A DNA stretch of 64,000 nucleotides from Paracyclopina nana (taxonomy: Eukaryota; Arthropoda; Copepoda; Cyclopoida; Cyclopettidae). The position numbers and the translations under genes were made by a program. Where the stretch lies: contig JAGUCH010000002.1 in the NCBI GenBank assembly GCA_019096065.1, positions 1,252,501 to 1,316,500 of the forward strand. Reading direction: 5' to 3'. Below are positions 1-13,503 of the stretch, one piece after another (the stretch's first letter is position 1; each line of letters opens with the position of its first letter). Under the pieces are notes generated by a model that was given only the letters and a program-made list of their open reading frames with translations, made no database searches and was not told where the DNA came from.

Positions 1-208
1 TACCTCACACAATAACAGTAGTAACGATTATCAACATCTGTTTATTAAATTGACATCAATGGAATGCTTTATCGATTATTCGTGTGTCATGTGTTTTTTA
101 ATACCTCAGGAGGTTTTTTGACATAGTACTTTCTGTTTTTAAGTTGATTTCTTGTAGTGGTCTAATATTTTTCTTTTTAACGTTAAAAGTGTGTGGTGTG
201 TTTAGTGT

Positions 209-3244
<3,036 letters not shown>

Positions 3245-3846
3245 TCACATAACATTATCTCGAAAAAAACCAACTCGTCAATTTGTCTTCAGTCAGTTTT
3301 GTTATTTTTGCTTTGAAATCGGTTTCATGATTCGTTCCCGGAATGTAAACAACAGTTGTTGTTTTCCGCCAAATGACCGGGGTGAATTTCTGAGTAGAAG
3401 CCACCGAATAACGCTGTAACGTCCTTCAACCCTGCTGACAAATCAGACGGAAATTTTCCAAATTTCTATGACACTTTTGTCTCCAATTTGACTTTTGATC
3501 AATGCCAGAAAAATACTCTTCTTCAATTTTCGCGTAAACCGAAATTCTAAGACTCTGATTTTGCGGTATTTCTACTGAAAAATGTGAACTTATTTGCCGC
3601 AAAAAGCTTTGCTCGTTTCTGCTCTTTGACAGATTTTGGGGGCGACCCAAAAATCAATCTTATTTTCTTTTTTTCAATACGGCTTCAAAGGATTAATATT
3701 CAATTTTGAATAATCAATCTTCAATTTTCATATATTTATATATTTTGTTGTTTTTTTCGCGTCGCCCGAGATGACGTCATCAGAAAAATCAAGAAAAGTA
3801 AACACTAGAAATCGATTATCAGCAATTTGACTTTTTTTCCTGCGAA
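3245..3846. promoter_or_regulatory. Divergent intergenic region with a CRE/ATF palindrome
   Basis: This 600-bp gap separates the kinase (leftward) from selenoprotein T (rightward) and must hold both promoters. A perfect TGACGTCA palindrome lies at 3772-3779, about 70 bp before the selenoprotein T start. It is the binding consensus of CREB/ATF-class bZIP factors. The rest is AT-rich with no convincing ORF. Regulation by such a factor is inference. Confidence 0.45.
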
Positions 3847-4972
3847 ATGGCAGGGGATGCCGATAACGGCTCCGGCACAGACAATAAACGGTTTCTGCTC
3901 GGTGCTGCGGCAATTTTGTTGCTTTTGGCTTTCGCAGATTTCTTCGGTGGAACGAGCAACATCCAAGAGGCCTCGGCCCAAAAAAGTTCCGCCCCAAAAT
4001 TCGCCACCAAATTCATGGGGCCGTCCATCAAATTTTTGTACTGGTAAGCGTCATGTTTTCAAAGCTCGACATCAGATAACGTGATGGAATACATTTTCAG
4101 CTACTCATGAGGATACCGGAAGGTATTCGAGCAATATGCAGGAATATTGCATCAGAAATACCCGAATTTGATGATTGAAGGAGATAATTATCCACCAGTC
4201 ACCTGGAAATGGCAGCTTGCCACCTTCATGGTAACCAGTTCTCTAATCACCACTTACAATCCCTAATTACTTGAGATTTATATTAGCCGAGGCTGGGTGT
4301 TTTATTTGATTTCGCCCTTTTTTAATGCCCAAATGCTAATTGAGAAAAGCTACATCGCTCCAATAATCCGAGACGGTGGGGAAACGCCCTCACCGTAATG
4401 GACTCCTTACTTGTTCAGTAAATCTCAACATTAATTCTGGAAGTGATCTGTTCACAGTACTCTTATCCCTTCTGTAGCATACTGATGCAATTACTTTAAA
4501 ATGCTTTCTCGATGAAAATGCTCTGTTGCTCTAATAATTCAATTTAACAATCTAAGCTAATTCAGCCTAAGTAATCAGCAAATTCCTGCAAAATAATCTA
4601 TGAAGCGTTAATGTCATTAATTCCGCAAGTGACCTGTTCTCATTTTAGGGCTATGCTAAGCTGGCTCTCATTGCACTCATTGTGGCCTCCATTAACCCGT
4701 TCAACTACTTGGGCATGGAAACACCCTCGGTGTTTGCCTGGGCCATCGATAACAAATTGTATGCAGCCATGATGATTTTCTTCCTGAGCAACGCAGTGGA
4801 AACTCAGCTCATTTCGACTGGAGCCTTCGAAATCACCGTGGACAACATGCCAGTCTGGTCGAAAATCGAGTCAGGTCGAATCCCTCAGCCGCCAGAATTG
4901 TTTCAAATCATTGACACACATCTCAAGCTGAATTCTGGGAACGACGCCATTCCATTGTCGGATCAGCTCTAA
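3847..4972 (+). CDS. SELENOT: Selenoprotein T (thioredoxin-fold, selenocysteine-containing)
   Basis: Selenoprotein T is an ER membrane oxidoreductase. Exons 3847-4043, 4101-4230 and 4649-4972 join in frame to about 216 residues. The only internal stop is TGA at 4108-4110. It lies exactly at the family's redox site, giving C-Y-S-U-G-Y-R, so U is selenocysteine in the CxxU motif. Upstream is a hydrophobic signal or anchor (AAILLLLAFADFF). Downstream the family text is clear: KYPNLMIEGDNYP, a hydrophobic helix (KLALIALIVASINPF), MMIFFLSNAVETQL, STGAFEI and PVWSKIESGRIP. A SECIS-like hairpin follows the stop. An ordinary ORF caller breaks this gene at the UGA. I am very sure of the family and nearly as sure of the recoding. 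Confidence 0.95.
4108..4110 (+). other. Selenocysteine UGA codon
   Basis: The in-frame TGA at the start of exon 2 sits in the CxxU redox motif. The Cys codon is split across the intron (TG at 4042-4043, C at 4101), followed by TAC, TCA and TGA. The reading frame stays open and homologous on both sides. Confidence 0.93.
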
Positions 4973-5020
4973 TTTTTCCAATTATTATGTAGCATATTTT
5001 TGGGTTGTCTGAAGACCATT

Positions 5021-5085
5021 TTCAATGTATGACGTCATTGCCAACAAGTCTTGACCAAGACGTGGCCCTGACTGATGTTTTTTGA
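5021..5085 (+). promoter_or_regulatory. SECIS element (form 2-like) in the selenoprotein T 3' UTR
   Basis: The SECIS recruits SBP2 and the Sec-specific elongation factor to recode UGA. Required parts are present in order. The 5' quartet half ATGA is at 5029-5032. Helix bases GTCA and GCC pair with GGC and TGAC across a small internal loop. The unpaired AA is at 5043-5044. An extra apical ministem GTCTTG/CAAGAC (5048-5053 with 5056-5061) is the form 2 feature. The 3' quartet half TGAT is at 5073-5076. It lies 56 nt past the stop codon. Folding was done by eye. Confidence 0.85.
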
Positions 5086-5189
5086 GCTGGTGGTTTTCGG
5101 AACTTGTGACGACGTTATTAATAACGAAATACAACGTTTTGTAGGCCTTTAAATCAATATCGTTATATACCAGTAGCTGTCAAGACTTA

Positions 5190-5639
5190 ATGGTAAGGCA
5201 AACACTCAAATATGAAAAATTAATGAGGTGGGCACGTTGTATCATTGTGAAAGCTCCAGTTGGTGAAAGAATGCAAACCAACCCTGATGTGGAAGCAGTC
5301 GCTATAAACACTCCAGACAAGAAAATGACAAGCTCTGTTTCTCCCTACGACCAATCAAGCTTTGGTCCAGGCTCGAAAAATGTGAAATGTGCCTATTGCA
5401 ACCGAACTGTGGATACCAAAACGTCAACTGCGCCAAATTCGAAAGCTTGGCTGACTGGAGCTCTTCTTTGCGTTTTTGGGTGAAACTTTCAGCTTCCATA
5501 ATTATTAAGATAATTTATGGGTGATTTCAGGTGTGTGTTATGTGCCTGGATTCCCTGCTGTTGCTGTCCGGAATGGTCTGACGTCACACATTATTGCCCC
5601 ATTTGCAATAGTATACTTGGAAAGCACAAAGGCAACTGA
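5190..5639 (+). CDS. LITAF-domain membrane-associated protein
   Basis: LITAF-like proteins are small zinc-binding, monotopic membrane proteins of late endosomes and lysosomes. Exons 5190-5479 and 5531-5639 join in frame to about 132 aa. The first zinc half-site is CAYC, and the second is HYCPICNSILG near the C terminus. Between them is the hydrophobic segment WLTGALLCVFGCVLCAWIP, followed by a Cys run, the usual LITAF arrangement. The start is uncertain: Met codons at 5190 and 5271 are both possible, and the family N terminus is variable. A polyadenylation signal AATAAA lies at 5684-5689. Confidence 0.85.
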
Positions 5640-5689
5640 TGCAATTCAAATATAATGGCGTTTATTTGCATAAAGGAAATCCCAATAAA

Positions 5690-6263
5690 TTCAGCTTTCG
5701 AGCATTTTCAGCCTTTAAAAAACTGAAACTTAAAAACTTGACGCCAAGTTGAAAAAATGAATTACTTAATTAATACATGAGCAATGAAATCGATTGCATA
5801 GAAGCAATTATGAAATGCCATGAGCTCATTTCACACTGGGTTATATTCTATGTTTTTTTAAAGTTATTAAAGTTGGACATTTTTGGAAAGATCAGTTGTA
5901 CTCTATTTGCACCCATGGCCATGTCATAATTTTATGTGTCTAAAGAACAAATTTTTTCTTATCGACTGTCTAGGATTAACTATCGCTTATTGATCCACTA
6001 GTTTCCAGCTTTATCCTGAATTGTAATAATAGTAAACCTTGAGTTCAAAAATTCAGAATTTTCTTGCATATTTTTTGCCTGCTCTGTTTGAAAAAGACAA
6101 ATTTTGTCAATCAATTATCTCAAAAAATAGCCTTATAAAATATTAATTTTTTGAGCTACTGTGCAGCGCGCACACGTATTTTGCATACTAATAGCGCTCA
6201 TTATTTAATCTAACAGTGCAATTAAGCACTAGTTCTTGAAGCTGTCAAAACAAAAAAAATAAT
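5690..6263. other. Intergenic, AT-rich, nothing recognised
   Basis: There is no ORF of note, no tandem repeat and no RNA gene that I can see. It holds the 3' flank of the LITAF gene and the upstream flank of the small ORF at 6264. Confidence 0.6.
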
Positions 6264-6497
6264 ATGGACCCAGATCTGCTTGCTCCACCTTTCCTCTCTT
6301 TGGAAGTGTCACTGACTAAATGGCCAAGCATCACTTTGGAAGCTTCTGAAGAATTCAGCCTGGCTTGCTGGTTTTGCATTCTGCTGTCAATTGTGATTTT
6401 GATCAATGTGGCAATTTTGACCACTGGAGCTGTTGTGTATGGAGCATCCCAATTTCTGTGCAAAAAGCCTAGCAAAAATCAGCCATTACAAGAATAG
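6264..6497 (+). CDS. Possible small single-pass membrane protein (77 aa)
   Basis: I do not recognise this family. The ORF has an acidic, proline-containing N terminus, one strong hydrophobic stretch at about residues 33-60 (CWFCILLSIVILINVAILTT then GAVVYGA), and a short Lys-containing tail. That is what a small integral membrane protein would look like. It is intronless and lies between the LITAF gene and the convergent arylsulfatase gene. No upstream exon or clear polyadenylation signal was found, so it could be a chance ORF or one exon of a longer gene. Confidence 0.4.
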   Translation: MDPDLLAPPFLSLEVSLTKWPSITLEASEEFSLACWFCILLSIVILINVAILTTGAVVYGASQFLCKKPSKNQPLQE

Positions 6498-6801
6498 CAA
6501 AATCGAAGAAGTCTTCAATAGATGAATTCCTATTGCAATAATTGAATACTTTCATAGTCCATTGTGATGATTGAAGTAAAGCTGAATCATTCTAAGCTTA
6601 AAAGTACTTTATTTGAATGTTCCAACTTCTTATCTTTTTGTGAAGTGTCAGCAAATTCCAACATGACATGAAAATAAGAAGACAGAAAATGTTGCTTAAT
6701 AATGGACTGATAAGCGATATAAATTCTATTTTTTATAAACTAAAAATGGAAAAATTCAGCCATATAATAAAAATCACTATTTGACAGCAATAAAAAACAG
6801 T

Positions 6802-8757
6802 TTAAGGCTGAGCTTTGCACCAACCAGGACCATAAATACCACCATGACTATTGGGGTTTCCATCCTTGATTTCAGGTGCATTGTCAGGTGGAATCATTGA
6901 GTCACCATGTGCCTTCAACTTTAGCATGAGGTCATCTACAACCTCTGGATACAAAGAGGCAATGTCATGCTTCTCATAAGGGTCTGCAGTCAAATTATAA
7001 AGCTGTATCTTGAGTCCATTAGGATTTAAGCAAGGTTCAGTAGTGAAAATGTCCTGAAGGGAGTCAATTTCCCTATTAGAGTTGAAAACTTCAACCACTG
7101 AAGGTGGAGGAATCCAACCATCAGGTTTGCCAATATCTCCAATCAAAAGCTTCATTTCATTCACTCTGATTCCTCCATTGACCCATTGGCCATCATTTAC
7201 TGAATCATTTTCATAAAATTTGCTGCCAGGATCAATGTTGTACAGCATTTCAGTTCTGGGAGAAGTCTTGTTGGCAAGCAAGGATTTCCACTGATCAATG
7301 CCATCAATGTTAGGCAACATTTTGGATGAAATGCCTCCAGCTGCAGATATGAAAGTGGGCAGCCAATCAGTCACATGAATAAGGCTTCAAAAAATATAAT
7401 GAAATGATATCAAAAGTGAACTCATCAGTGAATTGTACTTGTTTGACACTTCTCCTTGTCTTTTTAGCAATTTAGGAGCATGAATAAATGCTGCTGATCT
7501 GGTTCCACCTTCCCAAATTGTGCCTTTATTTCCTCTAAGGGGAAAATTGTTGCCTCCGCTGAGAACTTGTCCTCCATTCTGAAAAATAACAACCATTAAT
7601 CTAACTAAAAATAAAGCTACAGTAGTTGTTACATCAGCAGTAAATACAATCAGGGTGTCATCATACATATTAAACATTTTCAAAGACGAAATGATTTGGC
7701 CCACTGCAGCATCTAGAGCACTGACCATGGCTAGAAATAAAAAGGTATTTTTTTAAAAAATAGTTTTAGGTGCTACAGTCAAAATATACTTACCAGATAA
7801 TTTTTTTCTAGCAGCATTTTCAATGTTTGGATACAAGTCCAAAAACTTTTGGGGAGCTTCTAATGGTGCGTGCACATCTTGGAATGGTAAATACAAGAAC
7901 ATAGGCTTGTTCTTTGAAAACTGTGAATGATTCTTGATCAGTTCACTAGCTGTGTTGGCAATCAAGTACTTAAAATGCAAACTTTTTCAATTGAGTGAGG
8001 ACAAATAAAATTAATTAAATTACTGATGAATATGTGTTATTAGCTGAATAATCAATCATGGTGTTGTTTCTATAGTCATATCCAGGTAAACCACCACCAA
8101 CTAAAAAAGTAATTCTCAACCTTGGTAATTCCATAATTTTAAAAATCTTTAACCTGTAGGCCTCCTTGTGTGGGAAAAGTATTCTTCATCCCCATTATAA
8201 AATCCTCTGAAGGTATCAAACCCTCTGCTATTGGGCAGGTATGCATCATCACAAAACCCCAAGTGCCATCTTAATTAAGAGCAGAAATACTGTAAATTCA
8301 TCTTAGATTCATAATTAATCATAAGTTACTTACTTTCCTATGGCATGAGTAGAGTATCCAAGCTGTTTCAGGTATTCAGGCATCAAAGTAAAATTTGTGA
8401 ACAAGCCTCTTGGTTCTTGTGGCCAAAGCACCGATGACTACAATGATCATAGCTTTTTTAAAACTCTTATAGAATTAAGGTTTATAGTACTTGTCTTCCA
8501 GTGTGAATTGGGTAGTAGCCAGTCATAAGAGCTGACCTGGTGGGAGTGCAAATGGGCTGAACATAATGATTTTCAAGAATGACACCTTGTCTAGCCAACT
8601 TTTCCAAATTTGGAGAAATGATGTCTGGATTATGCCAAGACACATCATTGTAGCCAAGGTCATCAGCCACAATCAAAACAATGTTAGGTTTAGAAGTGAT
8701 TTTACCACAAGCAACCATAAAACAGCAGCCAAAGAGCAAATAGAAAAAGGTCCTCAT
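6802..8757 (-). CDS. Arylsulfatase (arylsulfatase B-like), secreted or lysosomal
   Basis: This sulfatase would hydrolyse sulfate esters, probably on glycosaminoglycans. Eight exons join in frame to about 519 aa: 8491-8757, 8334-8437, 8154-8269, 8024-8100, 7794-7968, 7633-7730, 7439-7578 and 6802-7384. A signal peptide starts the protein (MRTFFYLLFGCCFMVACG). Then come PNIVLIVADDLGYNDVSWHN with the metal-binding aspartates, and CTPTRSALMTG, the CxPxR motif whose Cys becomes formylglycine. GKWHLGFC carries the active-site Lys and His. FLYLPFQDVHAPLEAP and IWEGGTRSAAFIHAP also match the family. The set matches arylsulfatase B/I/J-type enzymes, and no catalytic residue is missing. It is head to head with the TIP30-like gene, 197 bp apart. 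Confidence 0.94.
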
Positions 8758-8954
8758 GTCTTAGGAGTTATGATCAAAGTAAACAATAATCCTGTTCTTT
8801 GTTGCAACAAGATAAGTGAAGCAAATAAAGAGGCAAAATGATAATTCCTCTTTTCTAAAAATGATGGGCAACATCAAAGAGAGAATTTTGAGCCTTATTT
8901 GCACAGGACATCAAAAGCAGTTTATCAGTTATTTATTGAGCTCCAGGAAAGAAG

Positions 8955-9766
8955 ATGCTTGCCCAAAATAATTGTTTTATTTTGGGATCAACTGGAGAAA
9001 CTGGAAAGGAGCTGCTAAAAATCTTGGCTGGTAGCAATGAATTTGACAAAATTATTGCCATCAACAGAAAGCACGTGCAATATGGTGAGCAAAGCTCTAA
9101 AATAGAGCAAAGATTGGTGGATTTCAATGATTTGCAAAATTACCAGGAAATGTTCATGGGTGGAAAAACTGCTTTTTGCTGCATTGGAACAACTCTAAGC
9201 AAATCCAGCAAAGTAAGCTATAATTTTCACATGCAATAACTCTTCAGCATAGCTCACCAATTTCACTTATTTTTAAAGGAGGAATTTGAATTTGTTGAAC
9301 GGGATCTTATTTACAATGCCGCGAAATTACTGAGACTTCATGGATGCACTCGGTTTCATCTAGGTAAAACAAGATTCCATTTGAATGCTATGCAAAGACA
9401 AAATTGAATTTCGGTGTCTTTTTAGTGTCGGGATTTGCATCAAATCCAAATTCGTGGTTTTTCATTCCAAGGGTGAAAGGAGAATGCGAGAAGTTAATCA
9501 TGGAGCTGAGATTTCACCAGGTTTTTGTTTACCGTCCAGGACTACTGAGATGCGCTCGAGCTGAGTCGCGGCCGTTGGAATATTTGGCGCGCTCAGTTTC
9601 GAATTTTCTCGATTTTTGCGATTGGTGGTCAATATCAACGGCGAATCTTGCTCAAGTGATTTTAGAGTGTTCAAGATCAAGTGGAGAAGGTGGAAACCAA
9701 GTGAAAATTCTGGAGCATCAAAACATTGTGCAGATTTTCCGCGAAGTGAAGTCGGCTGTGCGGTAA
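8955..9766 (+). CDS. HTATIP2/TIP30-like atypical SDR-fold protein
   Basis: The family is a Rossmann-fold NADP(H)-binding protein of the extended SDR type. Exons 8955-9212, 9279-9363 and 9426-9766 join in frame to about 227 aa. The nucleotide loop is FILGSTGETGKELL (GxTGxxG). VDFNDLQNYQEMFMGGKTAF, CCIGTT and VYRPGLLRCARAESRP match HTATIP2. The segment that normally carries the catalytic YxxxK reads FFIPRVKGE: the Lys is kept, but the position four residues before it is Ile and no Tyr is in place. It may therefore be a non-enzymatic or altered member. It shares a short divergent promoter region with the arylsulfatase gene. Confidence 0.88.
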
Positions 9767-9924
9767 GCCGTTAGGCTATTTTTTGTTGTTATTGAATGAC
9801 TTGCAAAAATCAGGCTCTAATCTTCCTCATTAATTCACCTTTGAAAATTGTTCATAATTTGAAAATGGAGAAATAATGTGTATTCCAAATAACAAGTGAG
9901 TTGCAAAAGTTAAAATGTCCCACA

Positions 9925-11182
9925 TTAGTTTGTCTTTGGGTAGACTTGGTCAGGTTGTTGAGATTGTTGGACTTGAGCATAATATTGCCTGTAATCTGGC
10001 AAAGAGGAAGAAATGGCAGCTCTTTGCTGTTGTTGCTCCAATTCTTGCCTGAGCCTTTGGATTTCTTGCTGCTGCCTTCTTAGTGCTTCTTTTTCTTGCT
10101 TCCATTGAAGCTCTGCCTTTTGGAGTCTCTCTTGCTCTTCAATCTTTTGAAGCTCTGCTTGTTTCTGCCTTTCCATTTCTGCTTGTTTCTGCCTTTCAAA
10201 TTCTTGCTGCTTAAGAAGTTCTTGTTGCCTCTGAAATTCTTTTTGTTGCTTTTGAAGCTGTTCTTGCCTTTCAAATTCTTGTTGTTTTGCAAGATCTTGT
10301 TGCCTTTCAAATTCCTGCTGCTTTTGGAGCTCTTGTTGCCTTTCAAACTCTTGTTGTATTTTAAGCTGTTGCTGCATTTCAAATTCTTGCTGCTTTTGAA
10401 GCTCTTGTTGCCTTTCAAATTCTTGCTGCTGTTTTTGAAGCTCTTGTTGCCTTTCAAATTCTTGCTGCTGTTTTTGAGGCTTTTGCTGTATTTCAAATTG
10501 CTGTTGCCTTTCTAATTCTTCTTCTTGTTTTGGCCTTAATGCTTGCTGGTGTTTTAGCTGTTTTTTCTTCTGATGGCCTGGTTTTCTTGGCCGTTCTTGC
10601 TTCCTTTCAGCTGGCTTGACCACAGCTGGCTCTGGATCCGAATAGAAGGCCTCCAAATCAGCCTCTTGATTCCTCTTCACCAAAGGGCCTTGACGTGGAG
10701 CTCCTGAGACAGGATTGGCCACATATGGCCTTGGTGCTCCTTCATATCGAACCTCAGCTACATAACCAGTCTCATGGTCAGCCCTGTATCTGAAATCCCA
10801 AAAAATAGGGGGGGTTTTCACACCATTTTTAACTGGCCTTTTTTGGCATAGTTACGTGACTATTTGAGTTCTGCCATCTGGCAACAAAACTCGGTATTCT
10901 CCTTCTACCACAAATCCATCAGAAGACTCTCTGTGTCCATAGTTGGCCTCACTTGCTGGATCAATGACCTCATACGCAAATGCGTACGGCATGCCCTTGT
11001 GTTTGGGTGGCTCATATGTTGGCTTTGCATGGTAGCTTGCAGGTATCAAACTCTCAGGTACTGGGTTCGATACCACATAGTTTCCAAATATTATCAAACT
11101 TGCCACTACTATTTCCTAGAACTCGGAAAACTCCTGATTTCCGCCAAAATATGTTTAAGCTTGAAAAGTTGCTCACCTTCAT
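9925..11182 (-). CDS. Cuticle protein: RR chitin-binding domain plus long Gln-rich repeat tail
   Basis: Arthropod cuticle proteins of this class bind chitin fibres. Exon 1 (11177-11182) encodes only Met-Lys. Exons 10856-11115 and 9925-10789 complete about 376 aa. A signal peptide follows the start (MKEIVVASLIIFGNYVVS). The Rebers-Riddiford (chitin_bind_4) core reads YAFAYEV, GHRESSDGFVVEGEY, LPDGRTQIVTYRADHETGY and VAEVRYEG. The remaining C-terminal portion has a Lys/Arg-rich linker and then about 20 imperfect repeats of the type QQEFERQQELQKQ, predicted to be a charged, Gln-rich coiled coil. The two-residue first exon is typical of cuticle protein genes. The long Q tail is not. Confidence 0.92.
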
Positions 11183-11783
11183 TTTTAGCTTGTCAAAATT
11201 GAACTGATTTGATGGATGGCAGCAAGGTTTAATTTATACACGTTTACGCCATTTATTGAAGCAAAACGCGCGTTGCTTTTGCTATGTATGAATTACGCGC
11301 GTCATTTTCGCATTATCAACTTTTTTGGCGAAAATGTACGCGCGTGCGCGCAAGTGTACACTTCCTTTTTATAGAATATTGCTTATTTTTGCATCCGCTA
11401 CGGAAATCATATTTTCTCATGGGATGTGTGAAAAAGGGTTGAAGGATAAAATATTTTATAGCTTCATCATGAATTTGTTCACACATTTTTTTGCCAATCT
11501 GTAATAATTGCAATTTCGTATGTGAAAAACTGCCAAAAAATCAAGATGAAGTTTGCATTTCAATTTATAGCAAAAAATATTTTCATCACCTTTTTCCTTG
11601 TAATTTTCTATCAAATCTGGAAGTGACAATTTTGAATTTGGAATCATGGGTGATTATTTCCTGATTTTTTCTCATCTCGTCAACAAAGCATGTCAATCAA
11701 ATTATGAATTAGCGCCATAAAAAATGAAGCTACTATTTTAGTTGTCAATGCCAAATTGATGATTTTTATTGCATTTTCACGTG
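11183..11783. other. Intergenic, mostly unremarkable
   Basis: This is the upstream region of the cuticle protein gene and the 3' flank of the first MGST1-like gene. It contains a few short CG-rich words (ACGCGCG, GTGCGCGC) around 11250-11355 but no convincing gene. Confidence 0.55.
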
Positions 11784-12598
11784 TTAGAAATGAGCGCAAT
11801 ATTTGGTAAAGATCGAATACAGCATGTAGCCACAAACAGCTTGGTTAGCAAAATATGCCAAAGCTCTTGAAGGCTGAGGAACCTGAAAAAAAAGATAGTA
11901 ATTGATTACAGTGCGTAGCTGAAAATGCGATGAGCAAAAAATCCACGTCAACGTTTACTTGACGAGAATCTGTAGTGAATCAAAATGGCTACAAATTACA
12001 CGTCATTGAGATAATATTACGATAATGATACGATAATTATTCAATTTAAGCGAGATGTTAGCGTGATTCGCGTTCAAACACTGCGAATAGTAAATTGTTT
12101 GATTTGACGAATTTTTAATTGAGGTGTTACTTACTGCAAATGCATAGACAAATGTGTGAACATATCGAGCAACAGTGAAAATCCGGAAAGCCAGTTTAGC
12201 AGTGGCCAATGCTGGATTTGTGGTGATGTACAGAGCTCCAATCATCACAAAAGGAAGTACATTTTCCAAATCGTTCTATGTAAGTATGACATCATTATAA
12301 TGCTATTGTATCTTTTTATAGGTGATTTTACCTGATGGATCCTCCTGATTCTCTCAACATTTTCATTTCCCCTTTCCACTTTGGCACCTGAGGTTTTGGC
12401 ATCCTCTGGATTGGCAAATGACTATGACAATGAAACGATCTTCAATACTTAAAAAAGCTTTCTTAAATTCAATGATATGGATCTTACAGCATTTGCAAAT
12501 CTGGCTTTGGCTGTCCAAAATGACATGATCAGAGTTTTTGCCAAGACCAGGCCACAGTGGAAGGCAAAGGTGGAAAATAATTCGTGAGTGATGTCCAT
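11784..12598 (-). CDS. Microsomal glutathione S-transferase 1-like (copy A)
   Basis: MGST1 is a trimeric membrane enzyme of the MAPEG family. It conjugates glutathione to electrophiles and reduces lipid peroxides at ER and mitochondrial membranes. Four exons, 12488-12598, 12332-12421, 12135-12275 and 11784-11882, join in frame at phase 0 to about 146 aa; human MGST1 has 155. The MAPEG signature is present: SFANPEDA, NVERIRRIHQNDLENVLPF and TNPALATAK. Four hydrophobic segments are visible. The C-terminal VPQPSRALAYFANQAV matches the family end. Exon boundaries are the same as in copy B, just upstream, so the pair arose by tandem duplication. Confidence 0.92.
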
Positions 12599-12702
12599 TT
12601 TGCTGAAAATCTTTGCCTGAAGTGATCACATTTGGAGTTCAGACAAAACATTGCACATTATCTAAATACTCTGTTTATTTACTGAGTTCACTGAAAACAC
12701 TT

Positions 12703-13317
12703 TTAAAAGTGAGAGAGATAATGGGACAACACTTGGAATGTCATGAAAACATTGACACCCATTCCAGCGAGAAAGGCCAAGAATCTGGATGGCTGAGGAA
12801 CCTGAAAATTAACATCATAGAAAAAAAATCAAAATTTAATTTTTTGATTTCAAATGCTCACAGCCCACAAGTACACAATGGAGTGCATGATCCTAGTAAT
12901 GGAAAATGTCCTGAACAAAAGTTTGGCTGTTCCAAGGGAAGGATTGGTGGTCAGATAAAGTCCACCCACAAGCACAAATGGAATGATGTTTTCCAAGTCA
13001 TTCTACAATATCAAAACACCACTTAAAAATAAATCAAAGCTTAATGGATGTGATTTACCTGATGAGCCCTTCTAACCCTCTCGACATCTCCATTGTTGAA
13101 GTCAATTTTGCCATTGGGCTTCAAAGAAGTGTCTTCAGGATTAGAGAAAACCTAAATGGCACAAAACATACTAAATGATAAACTTTTAAAAATAATCAAT
13201 GTGGATTCTTACACTATTCTTCAGTCTCTGCCTTGATGTTAGGGGAGACATGAGGAGGGTTTTCCCCAAAACTACACCGCAATGAAAAGCAAACGTCTTG
13301 AACAGTTCACTCTCCAT
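12703..13317 (-). CDS. Microsomal glutathione S-transferase 1-like (copy B)
   Basis: This is the tandem paralogue of copy A, on the same strand about 100 bp away. Exons 13213-13317, 13059-13151, 12862-13002 and 12703-12801 join in frame to about 145 aa. Exons 3 and 4 have exactly the same lengths as in copy A (141 and 99 nt). The signature reads VFSNPEDTS, DVERVRRAHQNDLENIIPF and TTNPSLGTAKLLFR. RVRRAHQND is closer to the canonical MAPEG motif than the RIRRIHQND of copy A. The predicted role is membrane-bound glutathione conjugation and peroxidase activity. Nothing suggests inactivation. Confidence 0.93.
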
Positions 13318-13503
13318 TTTGTTTACAGGCTAGAATCAACAGACAACAGCTGAAAGATGAGGCGGTGGAAACCTGAACCTGGATCAATTGCGTAGTTATG
13401 ATTGTTCCCTATTAGCCAAAAACTTATGGTTTTTTAAAGTACGTTTTAATGTAAAAATTAGAGTTTCTTTATTATCTGTAAAAAGCTAAAAGTAAAATGT
13501 TAG

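Noticed and set aside
4108..4110. Reading the TGA as a nonsense mutation that makes SelT a pseudogene
   Set aside because: It sits exactly at the selenocysteine position, the rest of the frame is intact and a SECIS-like hairpin follows the gene.
10080..10515. 138-139-aa ORFs overlapping the cuticle protein tail
   Set aside because: They are alternative frames of the Gln-codon repeat in the real exon.
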